64,000 nucleotides of DNA from Nipponacmea schrenckii (taxonomy: Eukaryota; Mollusca; Gastropoda; Lottiidae): assembly GCA_030562195.1 (NCBI GenBank), contig JAUJPP010000007.1, forward strand, positions 29,447,769-29,511,768, given 5' to 3'. The translations under genes were made by a program, and so were the position numbers. The notes below the pieces were generated by a model. It was not told the DNA's origin. It worked only from the letters and a program-made list of their open reading frames with translations, and made no database searches. Positions 1 to 15,264 of the stretch are shown here, one piece after another; the stretch's first letter is position 1; the number at the start of each line of letters is the position of its first letter.

Positions 1-1617
1 TTTAGTGTGGAATATAGGTCAATATTTATATCTAAAATTACCTGAAATTTGATGTGACATGTTATTGTTAAGTTTAGTATTTAATTGTAAAATAAAATCT
101 TTGTTGATATAGGCAACAAGTTTATATTTAGATTTTTTTTTATTATTATTTTTTAAAGGGTTCTGGATATTTAGGACAAATTTTAGATATTTATGAAAAT
201 GAAATTATGAAATAAAAGGTGTATCTGGAAATTAATAAACCTGGAACAGAGTGTTCTAGTTTTAGTCTAATACCTTTCTATTTTAAAAATTGGTACTTTT
301 GCTTGATTTTATTAACAAATCTTACTAAGTCTAGTTTGTTATGTATTTCGACGATTCAGTCGAAAACGTAGTGTATAAATTGTTCGGAATATTTTTTGTT
401 GTTGCGATTCTTGGACGAGCATGCAGACGAACTGGTAATAAGTACAGACATTTTGACTTCATAGGTGACCTTAAAATAATCGCTATTGTCAAATAAAACA
501 AAATCGGAAGTTCTGTCTCTGATTGGAAGTGAGAACCGGAATTTAAGTTTTTTTTTTGCTCTTGCATCTTTATTGTCTGTTTGATTTCGATCCGATTTTC
601 ATAATTAAAAACTTCAAAGTATTAAGTTTTATTCAATTCGGTTAAATCCTCGACCCACGATTTGCAATTTAAAATTGAAGGGTCATCGGAAAAAAATTCA
701 AACCCAGATTTCTTGCTTAATAAAAAAATGGTGGAATTTTAAAACTTCACCAGTTGAAATGCGATATGACTTTAATTGTAACCAAATTTGGAAAACAAAA
801 TTTCAACTTTCGGTTTGGCCTCAAATGACGTATTTACGTAACTTCTGATCTATAACAGCTAGGTGAAAAGTGCAAACTGTTTTATGAATAGCTTGTAAAT
901 AGTAATCGATATGACCTAAAAAATTAGCTACAGTTGCCATATTGGCCGCCATTTTGAATTTTGGTTACATTTTTTCTTAATTCAGGCACTGTTGATAGAC
1001 CGATTTCCATGAAATTTAGAACATGGATACATTTGATTGTTAGCCACATTTCTATGAAGAGCCATATTTGAATTTCAAATTTTTTTTTGAAATATTTCAA
1101 TTTCATATTAGACCTAATTAGTTTATCACTTTGAAATCTAGGTCATATGAAATACAACATATTGCCTAGATGTTGACCATTGCAAATTTGAGCTCCATAA
1201 TAGTTTTTTGTTGTTGTCTATGTATTCCTCTACTCTTCAAATGTTAAAAATATCACTTTCATTCTAATATTATTAAAACTTTTATCAATATCTATTATGC
1301 ATGATAAGTTACGTATATTTAGTATATATATACTAGACTGAAAAGGCTCTCACTAACAGGTGTCTAGGATTTAGTTATGTTCTATAATTTCATTCATTTT
1401 GGTATTCAAATAATGTACAATCAAAGCATTCAAAATTAACTTTCCAATTGCTGGTTTTTGGTTTTTTTTTTTTTTTTCCAGAATTCCCTCAAATGTTTGG
1501 GCTCAATTCTCAAAGTTCTCAAAATTTAAAAAATAAAACTTCATTTTTGAATGAAAATATAAATCAATATAGCCTTATATGATGATAATATTAAATGTTT
1601 TAATTATTACTTTTCAG
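1..1617. other. non-coding left edge
   Basis: No exon with coding character was found on either strand; open frames here are short and of low complexity. It probably includes the last intron of the gene whose terminal exon starts at 1618. A YY1-like site (GCCGCCATTTT, reverse complement AAAATGGCGGC) sits at 945-955. A poly-T tract at about 1463-1479 is a simple repeat. Confidence 0.5.
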
Positions 1618-1736
1618 GTGTATCGAGTGGTAAAGTGATAGCAGGGAAATTAGAAGATTACCTATATAAACATAATTATACTCATTATAGTCAACTAGTT
1701 CAAAATGGTATATTTAAACCTTTAGACGATCCTTGA
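1618..1736 (+). CDS. terminal coding exon of an unrecognised gene (5' part missing)
   Basis: A pyrimidine-rich tract ending in TTTTCAG is followed by an open stretch of about 38 codons ending in TGA at 1734-1736. The phase implies that one base of the first codon comes from an upstream exon. The peptide begins VSSGKVIAGKLEDYLYKHN and ends in GIFKPLDDP. It is mixed in composition and unlike the low-complexity translations around it, which is why I call it coding. No upstream exon is visible between 1 and 1617, so the rest of the gene should lie left of the window. An AATAAA at about 1898 could be the polyadenylation signal. I do not recognise the family and assign no function. Confidence 0.5.
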
Positions 1737-4128
1737 ATACTATTAATATTACTTTCATCAGGCCATAGAATTTGTTACGAGACACACAGGGATATCTCTA
1801 TTCTGTTGAGATGATTGAAGATCATTTACTACTTATTAAGTAATAAGGTCGAACTTCTTTAATTACCACCAAAGTTGGATGAAGACAATAAGATTCAAAT
1901 AAACAATAATCAGAAATATTTCAGGAATAAATTGAAGCTAGTTATATATCTGTAATATTTTATGGTCAGTAGGCTAGTAGAGAGCTGCCTCTATAATATT
2001 TATGCTTTGATATTATCAGTAGTCTATATACTGCTTAAGATTGATATATTTTAGGCATTAGTAGCTCATCTCATCTATTCTTGGTGCATATTTGAAATCC
2101 ACAGAATTGTCTCAAGATAAAGCTCTTTGTTTGGGACAAATTATGATAAAAAAAAGTAAGCAAAAATGATAATTCCAACAATAAAAAATAAATAAAAAAC
2201 AAAATTGATCATTTTGAAAAGAAAATGATTTCCATAAAAAATAAAACTGATAATTCCTCAACAAACCACTGTTTTAAGATTTTAATATTATATTTCTATT
2301 TAACTGTAAATTTACAGTCTCATATTGGTAGATCTGATACACTTCTTTCTGTGGAAAATTTTTACTTAAAAATTATAACATCAAAGGCAAAATATTATTG
2401 TTGAATTAACTCCCTTGTCTTGCCATGTTCTCATAATTTACTCAAACAGTACTTAAATTAGAGGTCATTAAAATCAAAGTAATTTAATGTTGTGACATAT
2501 ATCATTGTTAAGTCTGTGAAACAAAGAATCTCATAGCCAGCAATATTTCATCTCTAAAGGTTAGCTATAGGAAATAGTGTTGACTATTTATGTAAAGCAT
2601 GAACAAAAGTTATGTGTAAAAGATTGGCAAATCACTGGAGAATAGAATTTGAACAAATTCATTGTCAATTTACAATTTAAATTGTTGTTGTGTTGCCATT
2701 CCAGATAATTTGTGATAAGTGTTTAAAATTTTGCTTACAGATCTGTTATTTTCATTATTTTGTGCCTTACCTTGTTGCCATGTTATATTTTGTTTATGTA
2801 TACTTTTAAACACTTGTTAGAATTTGATGATAGCACAATGGAAGGGTTCTTATAAAAAATGGTTTTACTATAAAGACACTTATTCACGGTCTTGTCTTTA
2901 GCTTCATTGGGTTGCCGGGAGGGACTATGTCATATCTATTTATTATCTTAAGCTCATATAACCACTGTGTTCCTTAATTCCATAAATAAGTAAAGCTAGA
3001 TTGAATCATTGATGAACTATGAGTCCCCAAATAAACATACCTAGTAGGTTGTGCCATATAAGGAAAGAGTTTACAACTCCGATACTTTACTTTAAAGTAC
3101 ATATTAGAACAAAACTTGCTGAAACCATGTCTCAAGTATTGAATGTAACAAATAATATATGCATCAAATTCTCTTCTAGTTTGCTATAATTATTACTTAA
3201 GATATTCAGGTATACTAATGTGCAAGTAGTACTTATATTATTAAAAACCACTGTGATAGTTGACTTGTCTACTAAACTTTTAGTTACTTCTTACATCTTG
3301 TTTATGGAATTAACATTAATGGCAAGTAGGTTTATTTTGTCCACAGTAGCATACTTTTACCATTTTCAAAGTTCGTGGGATTGGCAACTTATCCAAATTC
3401 TTTTATTTTGTATATCTTTTCTTACTGTTTTTGCCCTATTATTTTTTTTAGATTTATATAAATTTGTGATGCCAGAATCAAAAAGATATAAAAATATGCC
3501 ATGCTATAATCAAACTGATATAAATACCTATGCTTGTGTAATGCCATGCAAATAATGAACTACATGTAGCAAATAATGAACTAGCAATTTATAAAAATAT
3601 GTGATGCTATGATCAAACTGATATAGAAATTTGTGATGCCATGAACAAACTGATACAATTACCTATGCTATTGTGATGCCATGAGCAAACTGATATATAA
3701 ATTTGTGATGCTATGATCAAATTATTATTGTTGCAGTAGATTTTCTTTATTATGTCATTCTTGTTCTTATAACTGCTATTATATCAGTTACTTTTATTTT
3801 GCTAATAAATTTTCCTTTCTGGAATTTCTTTCATGGTGTTTTTTTTTAAGACCATAACATAAAAAAAAAATGTAAATTAATGTGCACCAGCTCTTTATAC
3901 TATTGCCTTGAATTTCATTTATTGACAAAATAAATGTCAATTTTCCACCTGAAATTTGTCTGACTGATCCTGAAAATGATAAATGGATAAAATTAAGTTC
4001 ATTCAACCATTATAGCAAATATATTTTTTGCAAATGAAAAAATAACAAGAATTGTTTTTTTAATTGTTTAAGGAATTAAAACATACATACTATTCAAACA
4101 AAGAGATTTTAGCATAAAACTTTCATTC
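1737..4128. other. intergenic region with degenerate repeats
   Basis: This is the 3' flank of the gene to the left and of the minus-strand coiled-coil gene to the right. It is AT-rich and no convincing gene is seen. A 111-codon hydrophobic open frame at 3220-3555 runs into a degenerate tandem repeat and was rejected. Confidence 0.5.
3464..3735. repeat. degenerate tandem repeat
   Basis: Variants of TGTGATGCCATGAACAAACT followed by GATATA and an A/T-rich tail recur about six times with spacing of roughly 35 to 50 bases. The copies are imperfect and separated by indels. Confidence 0.55.
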
Positions 4129-4134
4129 TTTATT
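4129..4134 (-). terminator. polyadenylation signal of the coiled-coil gene
   Basis: The plus-strand TTTATT reads AATAAA on minus. It lies about 46 bases downstream of the stop codon at 4180-4182, a normal position for a 3' end signal. Confidence 0.5.
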
Positions 4135-4179
4135 TCTCTAATTAAAAAAATTAAATGCATAAATTAATTGAGTCAATGT

Positions 4180-6542
4180 CTATTTGTACGTAATACTTTT
4201 TATACTCTTTAATGACGCAGTAGAGGATTTTCTTCTCGGTATATTATCTTTGGTTGTTATATTTGGTAAATTAGTGTTGGATGGTGTGGAAAGCAATTCT
4301 TTCAAATCATCATTTTGGTATCGTAATGTTTTAATTTCACGTTTCAAACCTACAAAATCTTTAAATGAGGAGCCGTCTTTCTTGGACAATTGTTTTCGCA
4401 AGTGATTTAATTCTTTTAGAACTTCATTATATTCAAATACTAGGTTTTCCTTCTCTTTTTGACATTGAATTAAAGAATTTCTATATTGTTCAAGTTTATC
4501 TTTCAAACTGTCTATTAAACTACCTTGTTCACTTATCATTTCACTTTTAACATCGCGTTCCTTTACAACTTTTTCTAACTTGGATCGGAGTTGATCTGCA
4601 ATTTCCTGCTGCTCTTTATCAACTTCAGCTTGTTTCAGATCTTTTTCTAATTTAGTTATTTTATATTGTAATTCAGAATTCTTTTGTTTTGCTTCCTGTA
4701 AGTCTTGAAGAAGACTCTCATGATTGTCTTTTAAACTCAATAAATCTTGTAATTGTTTAATTCTATCACTCAATTCTTCTCTAAGTTCATTTTTCTCCAA
4801 ATTACTCTTTTCAAGTTCATTTTCTAAATTTTTCACTTTCGCCAAAGCCAACTGAAATAATAAAATACATTTTTAATCAATTTTACCTATTATATAATGG
4901 GACAAGAAAAACTAAACTCAACAAAAGATTGATCAAAATTAAAGACATGACAGTCATATTGATGTTAACTAGATATTTCAAGCCAAAAATTCTTCATTTA
5001 TTTTTTCGTAGAAGTTGTTTTTGTTTGCATGGAGCTGATTTTGACTGGCTTGCAACAGAACCGAATCATGGCTTTTAATGCTGAAAAGTATTTCTGTAGA
5101 CGGCAAAGATTGAGCTCTGTCAGCTATAAAAAGGCATTACTATTCAACTACATGCAAGTATATCCATATACATTTTCACTCCAGATCAACATTAAAACAT
5201 TAAAACATTAAAAAAAAACAAGTTGAAAACTTACAGGTAATTGATCATCAGCTTGATTTAATTCTTTATTACTAATTATCAGTGATTCATTTATTCTTTC
5301 TAAATCATCTATTTCATCTCTCATCTAAAATCAGATATGCATTAACTTAATAAATCTCAGCTCTGATTATCTCAGTGGAGTTTCCCTCTAAGTAGCAAAC
5401 TGGATGGCTCTACTTGCTTTTAGATGGCTATAGATTTTGGTACACCATATCTAGTATAAGTGGATGGCGTCTGATTTAAACCCTCTTCCCTCCTTTACCA
5501 AGGAGCAAAATATATGTGATTGGGATAGTACCAAATTCGGATAAAAGGAACATTTTTCACATGTATTATAGCAATTCAAATAGTTAAGCAATAACCATGA
5601 GCGTTAAATACTAATTCTTTTCCAAAGCCCTTTACACTTACTTACTTTAACAATTTCTTCTAAGTAATATTTTTCTTGATCTAACTTCTCGCCAACAACT
5701 GTCATCAACTTACAAGAATAAAGTAGAAAATTAATACAATTTAAATTTTGATATATTATGGTAAATGTGTAGAATCTATAACTGTAATATCTGAGTAAAT
5801 AAGGGTCAGAAAAGAATGATAATGTTTTGTTTTCTACAAAGCTAATGGAAGACAAATAAAAAAAACAGAAATGCGTTTTTTTTCCCCAATATTAGAAAGT
5901 TTTATGAAAAATGGAATATTATTGGCTATACTTACTTCTGCATTGTGTTTTTCTGTAAGTTCAGCATGAAATGCATCTTGTTTTCTCAAATATTCATCAT
6001 GCAAACTTTTCATTCTCTCTCTACTTTCATCAGCTAAGGAATGGAACTCTTCACATTTTATTTGTTCAGCCTGAAAGAAATCTTAAATTAGGGTAATGAC
6101 AATTAATGCACAATAGTCAAAGCCAGAATCAGGACAGGCGAATAATTAGGTGTCATTTTAAAGGAATGACCTCTCTAGTATTTTAACCTTATGGACTTGT
6201 TAAACCCTATAGGCCTAATATTTAACTAAAGGCCTTAAGTCTTGTTTCCTTTGCAAATATGAACTTGTTAGAACCAGTTTCAAAAAGAGAGATTATAGAA
6301 ACAAAATAAAGTTTCAGACCAATATGATTGGGTTAATTCAATATTTAATTGCTCTACCATGGAGATGTAAGATATTTCCTAAACCTGACCTCAAGTTGTT
6401 TTATTCGAATTTTTAAGTCTTTATTCTCATCAGCCAACTCTTGTAAAAATGAGAGTGTCTGGATATGTTTTGATGATAGTCTTTCATTTTGAGCGTGGAG
6501 AAGCTCTCTTGGGATTCTGGATGAATTATCCTGATTGTCCAT
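4180..6542 (-). CDS. unrecognised coiled-coil protein, five coding exons, 370 aa
   Basis: Exons on minus are 6542-6390, 6070-5936, 5708-5646, 5324-5235 and 4851-4180; all junctions are phase 0. The start is MDNQDNSSRIPREL, the first ATG of the open first exon. The first donor is GTCAGG: a GTTTAG five bases on would break the frame. The protein is almost entirely heptad-like and rich in E, K, L and Q, from about residue 25 to 320. A short basic Ser-rich tail ends in SLKSIKSITYK. No signal peptide, membrane segment or catalytic motif is seen. The gene is head-to-head with PSMD7, with 477 bases between start codons. Many ciliary, centrosomal and cytoskeletal proteins look like this, and I cannot name the family. 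The exon structure is well supported; the function is open. Confidence 0.75.
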
Positions 6543-7019
6543 TTTGATAATAAACCTGTATTGTTACATTTTTAACAAAAACAAGGACTTTTAAGCAATT
6601 TGGAACCAAACTATGTGAAAACCACAAATATCATCGGCCATTGCTTGGAGATTGTAAACAAGTGTCAGGTGGTTCAATTACAAAGGCGGATATTCGTCCG
6701 CATATGAGTTAGTTCTTCAGAAAAGGGAGATTAAAATTATGGTTATAATCATATAAAACTCATTTAATTTTGCAAAGGTCAATGAGTTTAACCTTAATAA
6801 ATTTACTCATGTTTGTGCTTAATTGAGAGTAAAAACTAACAATCAAAACTGTATTCTTGCCTCATTCTCTTCCGGTGTGTACCGGATGTCGACTACCGGA
6901 TGGACAGCATTCTATTTTGTGAAATCATTCTTTAAAAGCGAATTATTTATTTCATTGTAGAAACAAACCGTCATATTTTTCCTGTTGAGTTTTCTTACTA
7001 GGACACAAAGAGAAACAAA
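6543..7019. promoter_or_regulatory. shared divergent promoter, coiled-coil gene / PSMD7
   Basis: The 477 bases between two opposed start codons must hold both 5' UTRs and promoters. Three ETS-type cores fall within 36 bases: TCTTCCGGT (6868-6876, minus-strand GGAA core), ACCGGATGT (6881-6889) and ACCGGATGG (6895-6903). No TATA box is placed convincingly. Clustered ETS sites without TATA are common in housekeeping bidirectional promoters; use of these sites is inferred. Confidence 0.5.
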
Positions 7020-9562
<2,543 letters not shown>

Positions 9563-11719
9563 AAATTGAATTAAATTGTTCTGTCTGAAAGTTCCTTTTG
9601 TAAATTTATCATTATGCTGTACATTGTTAAACAATACATGGTTGAAATCATTTGTATTTATACCAGTATTCTTTTGGATTTTGTCTTTGACCCCAGATGC
9701 CCAAAAACTCAAGTCTGATAAGTGAGATTTCCTATGCCCTTTTCTAATAACTTCTGGATATTATTGATTCAGATATAGCCCAAGGAACATATAAAAATAC
9801 AGAGCCTCTTTTAATGGAAATTATATATTACCTTCAGTGAACGGTCTAAATTTTCTCAGCATAATCTTTAGCATTCTTGGTTTTTAGCATTTGGATCAGT
9901 GAATGGAAAATGCATACAGAAATTTTATTCAGAAGGTCTGTACTCCGGCAAATATAAAGACTAATACAATCTGTTTTGTACTAATTTTCCTTTCTTTTGA
10001 TCCAAAAATCAAAATAAGACCTACAGACCTGAGAATTAAAAAAAAATAAAGGAATATATCACTTTAATATATTTGCATTTTATGATCACTAACTCCCTGA
10101 AGTGTGCACAGGGTGAATTTCCCCAGAACAGCATCTTTAGCTCACTCAGTATTTTCTTTACATCTGTTGATAGATTATACAGTTTGGCAGTTTAATTTGT
10201 TAGGTGTTGGAGAAGTACTAAAATTTAGGCCTACAATAAACATAACAGCAAATATAAAAACTAATAATAGAATAATTAGTAAGCTGGAATAATGGATGCA
10301 TAAGTAATTAATTTTGACTAAAACTAACAGTAAAAAATAACTGCAGAAATAATTTATTAGCAGGAGGTGAAAAATCAATGGTTGTCATAACATCTTGATT
10401 GTTGATGCACACAGACTATCTGTTTATTAGAGAATATAATAGATAGATAAATAGTTATTGATTTTCTGGTTATGTTAACTAACATTTCTTCAATTAATTA
10501 ATAGGTTATAACTAGTTACCTTGGACAACAAAACATGAGATCTTTTGTATCAGCTTCTATTACAACTACTCTGGATAAATTTGGTATCCATTTTGCATGG
10601 AGCTCATGACCTGAACGTATTTGTTCGCAAATTACTCATATACTAATTTGACCCCATTGCTCACTGTAGGGCATTTTTCAATGGTCCAAATGGGATGTAA
10701 AACTCCCAACATGTTAAATTTCATGCCCTTGCTGATTAAGAACTAGCTGTAGTTGTCTCTTGTACCAGGTTTGTTTGGAAATTCTAGATTATTATTACTC
10801 CAAGGGAATTCACCACAAAGAGCAGATAACTCCTGAAGGCTTCCTTAATTTCAACTGCTTGCAAGGCCTTTTTTCTTTTCGGAATGAAATAGAGGGGGTT
10901 GAGTTTATGTTTTGTAAACTCTGAACTGAGAGGAAATAATGGTTAAAACTGCTTCTTTCACAAATTTTCAACCCAGGTTGATTGATAGAAATCGGAGCTC
11001 TAAATGGAATGAGAGTTTTACATCCTACTCTTCTGCAGAGCTCTAAATGAACATGCTAGCTCTGTCAAAGAGATCAAAATATCATTAAGTCAAACTCATT
11101 TGTAGTCACTTAACCAATTCTTGTTGGTTGTAAATGCTTACATTTTTTTGCACTGTGATGTCTCTCTGGAAGTAGATATCAATTAGTGTGGAAGAGTTCC
11201 TCTTGAGCTGAAAGCCCTTCGACCTGTGGTCAATTAAGATGTTTCAATTATGATTCTCTTAACAAGAAATAAAAACCAGGAAACTAAATACTATGATTCT
11301 CATTTAATCTACAGAATGCATATTTACAAAATTTTTTATATACATTTGTTAAAATGCATATATAACAATATATTACTTTAATGTTGACTTAAATGTAGGT
11401 AATGTTTTAATATACATCATGTGATAAACAGAGAAATACCTGGCATTTTTAAAATAATATTAGTAACATAACAAAGAAAATAACCAGTATTGGATATATA
11501 TATATATAAGAATGCAGATATTGCAAGACTATGCCAAATATTTCCCTGTCAAGCCATGCCAAAATTTAGTTCATAATGATAGAAATATCATTTTTGTTTT
11601 GCTGTATATACATTCCAGATCATTCCACATCCAGTTGATGAATTATTGTCTCAAATACACGTTACGTGTTAGTGCTCATATCGATTTCCTGTGTACACAT
11701 TTACCAAAAATATTCACAT
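9563..11719. other. convergent intergenic region PSMD7 / CFAP20
   Basis: PSMD7 ends on the left and CFAP20 ends on the right. No exon is recognised. A stretch at about 10995-11035 is shared with 44660-44690 in inverted orientation, so interspersed repeats are present. A (TA)n run lies at about 11497-11507. Confidence 0.55.
10995..11035. repeat. dispersed repeat fragment (copy 1)
   Basis: The core GAGTTTTACATCCTACTC recurs on the opposite strand at about 44663-44681, with a related GAATG-type flank next to it. Part of the core (GGATGTAAAACTCC) also appears at about 10691-10705. This looks like a short interspersed repeat of unknown class. Confidence 0.4.
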
Positions 11720-11725
11720 TTTATT
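11720..11725 (-). terminator. polyadenylation signal of CFAP20
   Basis: The plus-strand TTTATT reads AATAAA on minus, about 77 bases downstream of the CFAP20 stop codon at 11802-11804. Confidence 0.5.
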
Positions 11726-11801
11726 AAAAAATTATAGTCATTCCCAAGGAACATTGAAAAGTTTATAAACAAAGCATGTACTGGTTTCCATTATTCACTG
11801 G

Positions 11802-13258
11802 TTAAACTTTGGCCTTATTTTGAACAGGTAAATATAATTTAAATTCGGCAGGTAATTCATCTTCGGAGTATAATCTATCTGAGAAATAGACTCGTCGAAT
11901 TCGGCAATTGGCATGGATCTGAAAGAAGAAGATAAAACACAATAAGAGTTTTGAAAACACATCTTACTTTTGATTAATTGAGATTGGATAAGCTTAAGAG
12001 TTTGCTGTCAACCATCACTCTTTGTTGATTAGGAATGTAGAAAGCAGCCTTTTACTTACTTGAACTCGAAGGGTCTCAATGTAGTTGGTACCATAGGCTC
12101 TTCGTGTGAAATCTGATAAATTGAACTGAATTTGATTCCATCCATCATCTAACCTCATAGGCATAGTACAAATAAATGGCTTGACCCTGGTGGTGCTCTG
12201 GTAATTACTGGCACGGAATCGTCGTTTCACATTTTTATCATCAAGTACCTGTAAAAAGCAGAATCAAACTGAAAATATGCTTCTACAAAAAGGAAATTTT
12301 TTACTCAAACTTTTCCTTTATTAACCAATACCATTGTTTATAATTATCAATAACTATGAGAATAAGGGAATCACTCACCGTAACTTCAAAAGTAAAGTAT
12401 TTCTTCAAATTTTTAATGATCATGACAAGGAAAGGTAATTTGATTCCTAATGTTTTCTTGGGTTCTGTTGGACATTGTATGAATGTTGTGCTGCAATTAA
12501 AAGAATCATTGATAATAAAATAGAATAAATCACCATTAGATTGTAAAACTCTTTAACAATGAAATATTAAAACAGGAATATGTGTCATTTGCCTCCATGT
12601 GTAAGCTTACCATTGATTAGGCTATGTTCAACTTTGGTTATTGCTGGAGATTATTGTAAAGTATGAAATGTTAGCTTACCTGACATTTGTACCCACTATT
12701 TCCAAAACTAAAGACTGGATATCATTATCAGTGATACGTTTGATGTGACCATTTCGCACCTGAAATAAATATCAGAATAAGATCTTGCAATCTACAATCA
12801 TATTCTAGGCCTAGACTATAGAATTGGTCTATATTTATTCAGTAACTGTCTAACCAATAATAAACCTCATATCAAATTGAGATGTTGACTCATTTTTATT
12901 GCAATGTTGGGTTGATAATTTGCAAAGTCCTAACTAAGTCTAAGAATTAGGCCTAAGATAAGGGCTGGAATTCAAACCAAACAATAATTCAAAAACCATG
13001 TTGGCTACAATTATTACAACTCAATCCAATAAGGATATAGGGCGTCAGAAGACCAAGTAGAAAATAATATACATGGCAACATCACAACAGTGCATAGAAA
13101 TAGGCTAGTCATGTACTTATTATAAAATCTATGAAGTCACTAACAAGACTAAAAAGGGTAAAATTTTAACTTACCTTTTTGTCCCATATTTGTAAAGGTT
13201 TACTTCCGATACTGTAGAGAATGGATAAAAATCCGCTTTGGAAGGTATTCTTGAACAT
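11802..13258 (-). CDS. CFAP20: cilia- and flagella-associated protein 20
   Basis: Five minus-strand exons: 13258-13175, 12759-12680, 12490-12379, 12248-12060 and 11918-11802. Joined in frame they give 193 aa, the length I recall for human CFAP20. It starts [20 protein letters not shown]; internal blocks include [20 protein letters not shown] and [20 protein letters not shown], and it ends ...[10 protein letters not shown]. The whole protein is one conserved DUF667-type fold with no repeats or membrane segments. CFAP20 is an inner-junction protein that helps link the A and B tubules of axonemal doublets and affects ciliary motility and tubulin polyglutamylation. It shares a divergent 5' region with the small plus-strand gene starting at 15265. 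A candidate RFX X-box lies about 160 bases upstream of its ATG. Confidence 0.97.
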
Positions 13259-13660
13259 TTTGATATGTTGTTGTGAAGATGGAACCAAGAGTAATAATGA
13301 AACAGTAGGACGTTTCGAGCCTTTTATTACTCCGACCAAATGAACAAGTTGTCAAGTGAAGATACCGTTGTGTGTAGATAGACTTAACACTGTTGTCAAG
13401 GTGTGCGTAGTGATATGGGTTGCCACAGAACTACTTTACCTGCAACCGAAAGTAGAATTTCATAAAATATGCATTTATAAAGAAATAATCAATCAATTTT
13501 AAGTAATTGGAATGTTTGGAAATATCTTATAACTATTTTATGTCGTTTTTTTAAACTGTTATTTTGTATTATCAATGTTATAAATTATTAAAAAAGGATC
13601 TATTTTGACAGGAAATCGATGCGCTATGTAAAGCGTACTTCCGGTTTGGTGACCACGCAA
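13259..13660 (-). promoter_or_regulatory. CFAP20 5' region with X-box-like and ETS sites
   Basis: GTTGCCACAGAAC at 13419-13431 resembles the RFX X-box RYYNYY-N(1-3)-RRNRAC with one mismatch in the right half. It lies about 160 bases upstream of the start codon, where ciliary X-boxes usually sit. ACTTCCGG at 13637-13644 is, on minus, the full ETS/GABP-type CCGGAAGT. A weaker X-box-like GTTGCGTGGTCACC (minus) lies just beyond it. Function is inferred from motif and position only. Confidence 0.4.
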
Positions 13661-13974
13661 CGTTTTGTTGTGGGGCTACCCCAGAAATCCCGTTACTCCG
13701 GCGATGTCACGCCTACTTTTTACGATAATCTTCCATTCTAATAGATTACTTGCATTGGTTTTCGTTCAGTGAACTTGTTGTTTTAATAGTGACGATAATC
13801 TTTGTGGTGATCAGACAACCGATTAAGCGTTGTGCCTTTCTTAATTCCGTTTGATTACACAGATCAATCAAATTCAAATCGTCGTTTTTTTTCCAAAGGA
13901 AAAGGTGGAAACAGGGTTATAGATGTCCTGTTATTTTAACACGTGGGCATTTTTCTGGCTTAAAAGTAGATAGT

Positions 13975-14520
13975 TCTATGCATATAAATCAATGAACTAT
14001 TTTAAACTAACAAATGCTTTTTGCATAAATGGGGTGCAACATTTTCCAAACAAAGCTAAAAAGGCTTCCAGTTCTACACCTGCACAGCAGTCCTACCTCA
14101 ACACTTTAGGCTCAGGTCTACTTATCGTCTTATGATAGGAATTCTTTTACCATTATTGGATGCAGACTGTCAAGTATCGCGTGATTATATTTAAAATATT
14201 TGTAAATAAAGCCTTATAAAAACAGAAACTTCGAAAAGATTCTATAAATCAATGAATTATTTTAAATTTAAACTGACGAATGCTTTTTGCATAAATGGGG
14301 TGCAACATTTCCAAACAAAGCCAAGCAAAAAAGCTTCCAGTTCTACACCTGAACAGCAGTCCTACCTCAACACTTCAGGCTCAGGTCTAGGCCTACTCAT
14401 CGTCTTATGATAGGAATTCTTTTACCATTATTGGATGCAGACTGTCAAGTATCCCGTGATTATATTTAAAATATATTTGTAAATAAAGCCTCATAAAAAC
14501 AGAAACTTCGAATAGATTCT
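13975..14520. repeat. tandem duplication of about 260-275 bp
   Basis: The segment beginning AAATCAATGAACTATTTTAA at 13986 recurs at 14246, an offset of 260, and the similarity runs through to about 14520. Blocks such as TTTTTGCATAAATGGGGTGC, AGTTCTACACCTG and TTTTACCATTATTGGATGCA are shared. A few substitutions and short indels separate the copies, so the duplication is fairly recent. Confidence 0.85.
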
Positions 14521-14702
14521 ATATAATTATATATCACATTATGAACAATTTCATTAATCTAGCCAATATACTCTCAGTTCTGCCTTGATAATAACATAAA
14601 ACTATGCTGTTTGTTGAAAGTATTAGCCTCGAGACGATCGTATGGATAGACCTATGTAATGCAATATACATTATAATAATAGGACCAACTTACGGCGTTC
14701 CA

Positions 14703-14822
14703 TACTGATACCGCAAAAAGATGATGCATATAATACAAAAAGATGATAGAATCTAATAGAAAAAGATGATAATACGAAAAGATGATGCTGATAATACAAA
14801 AAGATGCTGATACTGCAAAAAT
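14703..14822. repeat. short degenerate tandem repeat
   Basis: AAAAAGATGATGCATATAAT and variants (AAAAGATGATAATAC, AAAAAGATGCTGATACTG) recur about six times with irregular spacing of 18-26 bases. Confidence 0.6.
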
Positions 14823-15264
14823 ACTAACAGAAGGCAGTTACGGCATTCCATAAACAGGAGCCTGAATACTGATTCCGACTAGTGCAAAACGATAAATTGG
14901 GCCGCTAACACGCATTGAAAAGGCGTGATTATGTCACAGTCCACAATATGGAATGGAAAGCTATCTAGGCCTAGTGCCCGTGGAGCTGTCATTTTGATGC
15001 AATAACTGGGGTTTGTAAACTTACAAGAATGACTGTATTTCTTCTAACTTCAAAAGATATAGGACCAATTTTCAAAATACCATTCTTTCATTATGACATG
15101 AATAAGTCATAATGGGAAAACGTCATAATTCAAAAATAGATATCCCGAGATACCGGACCTATGGTTTCGACGTCCACAATTCAATAATATTGCTTGCCTA
15201 CCTAACCAGAAATACTTTTCTTTTCACGATTGAATTTTAATTCATCGTATTTCCTTATAAAACA

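Noticed and set aside
3220..3555. 111-codon hydrophobic open frame
   Set aside because: Composition follows AT-rich DNA, the 3' half runs into a degenerate tandem repeat, and no family or splice support is seen.
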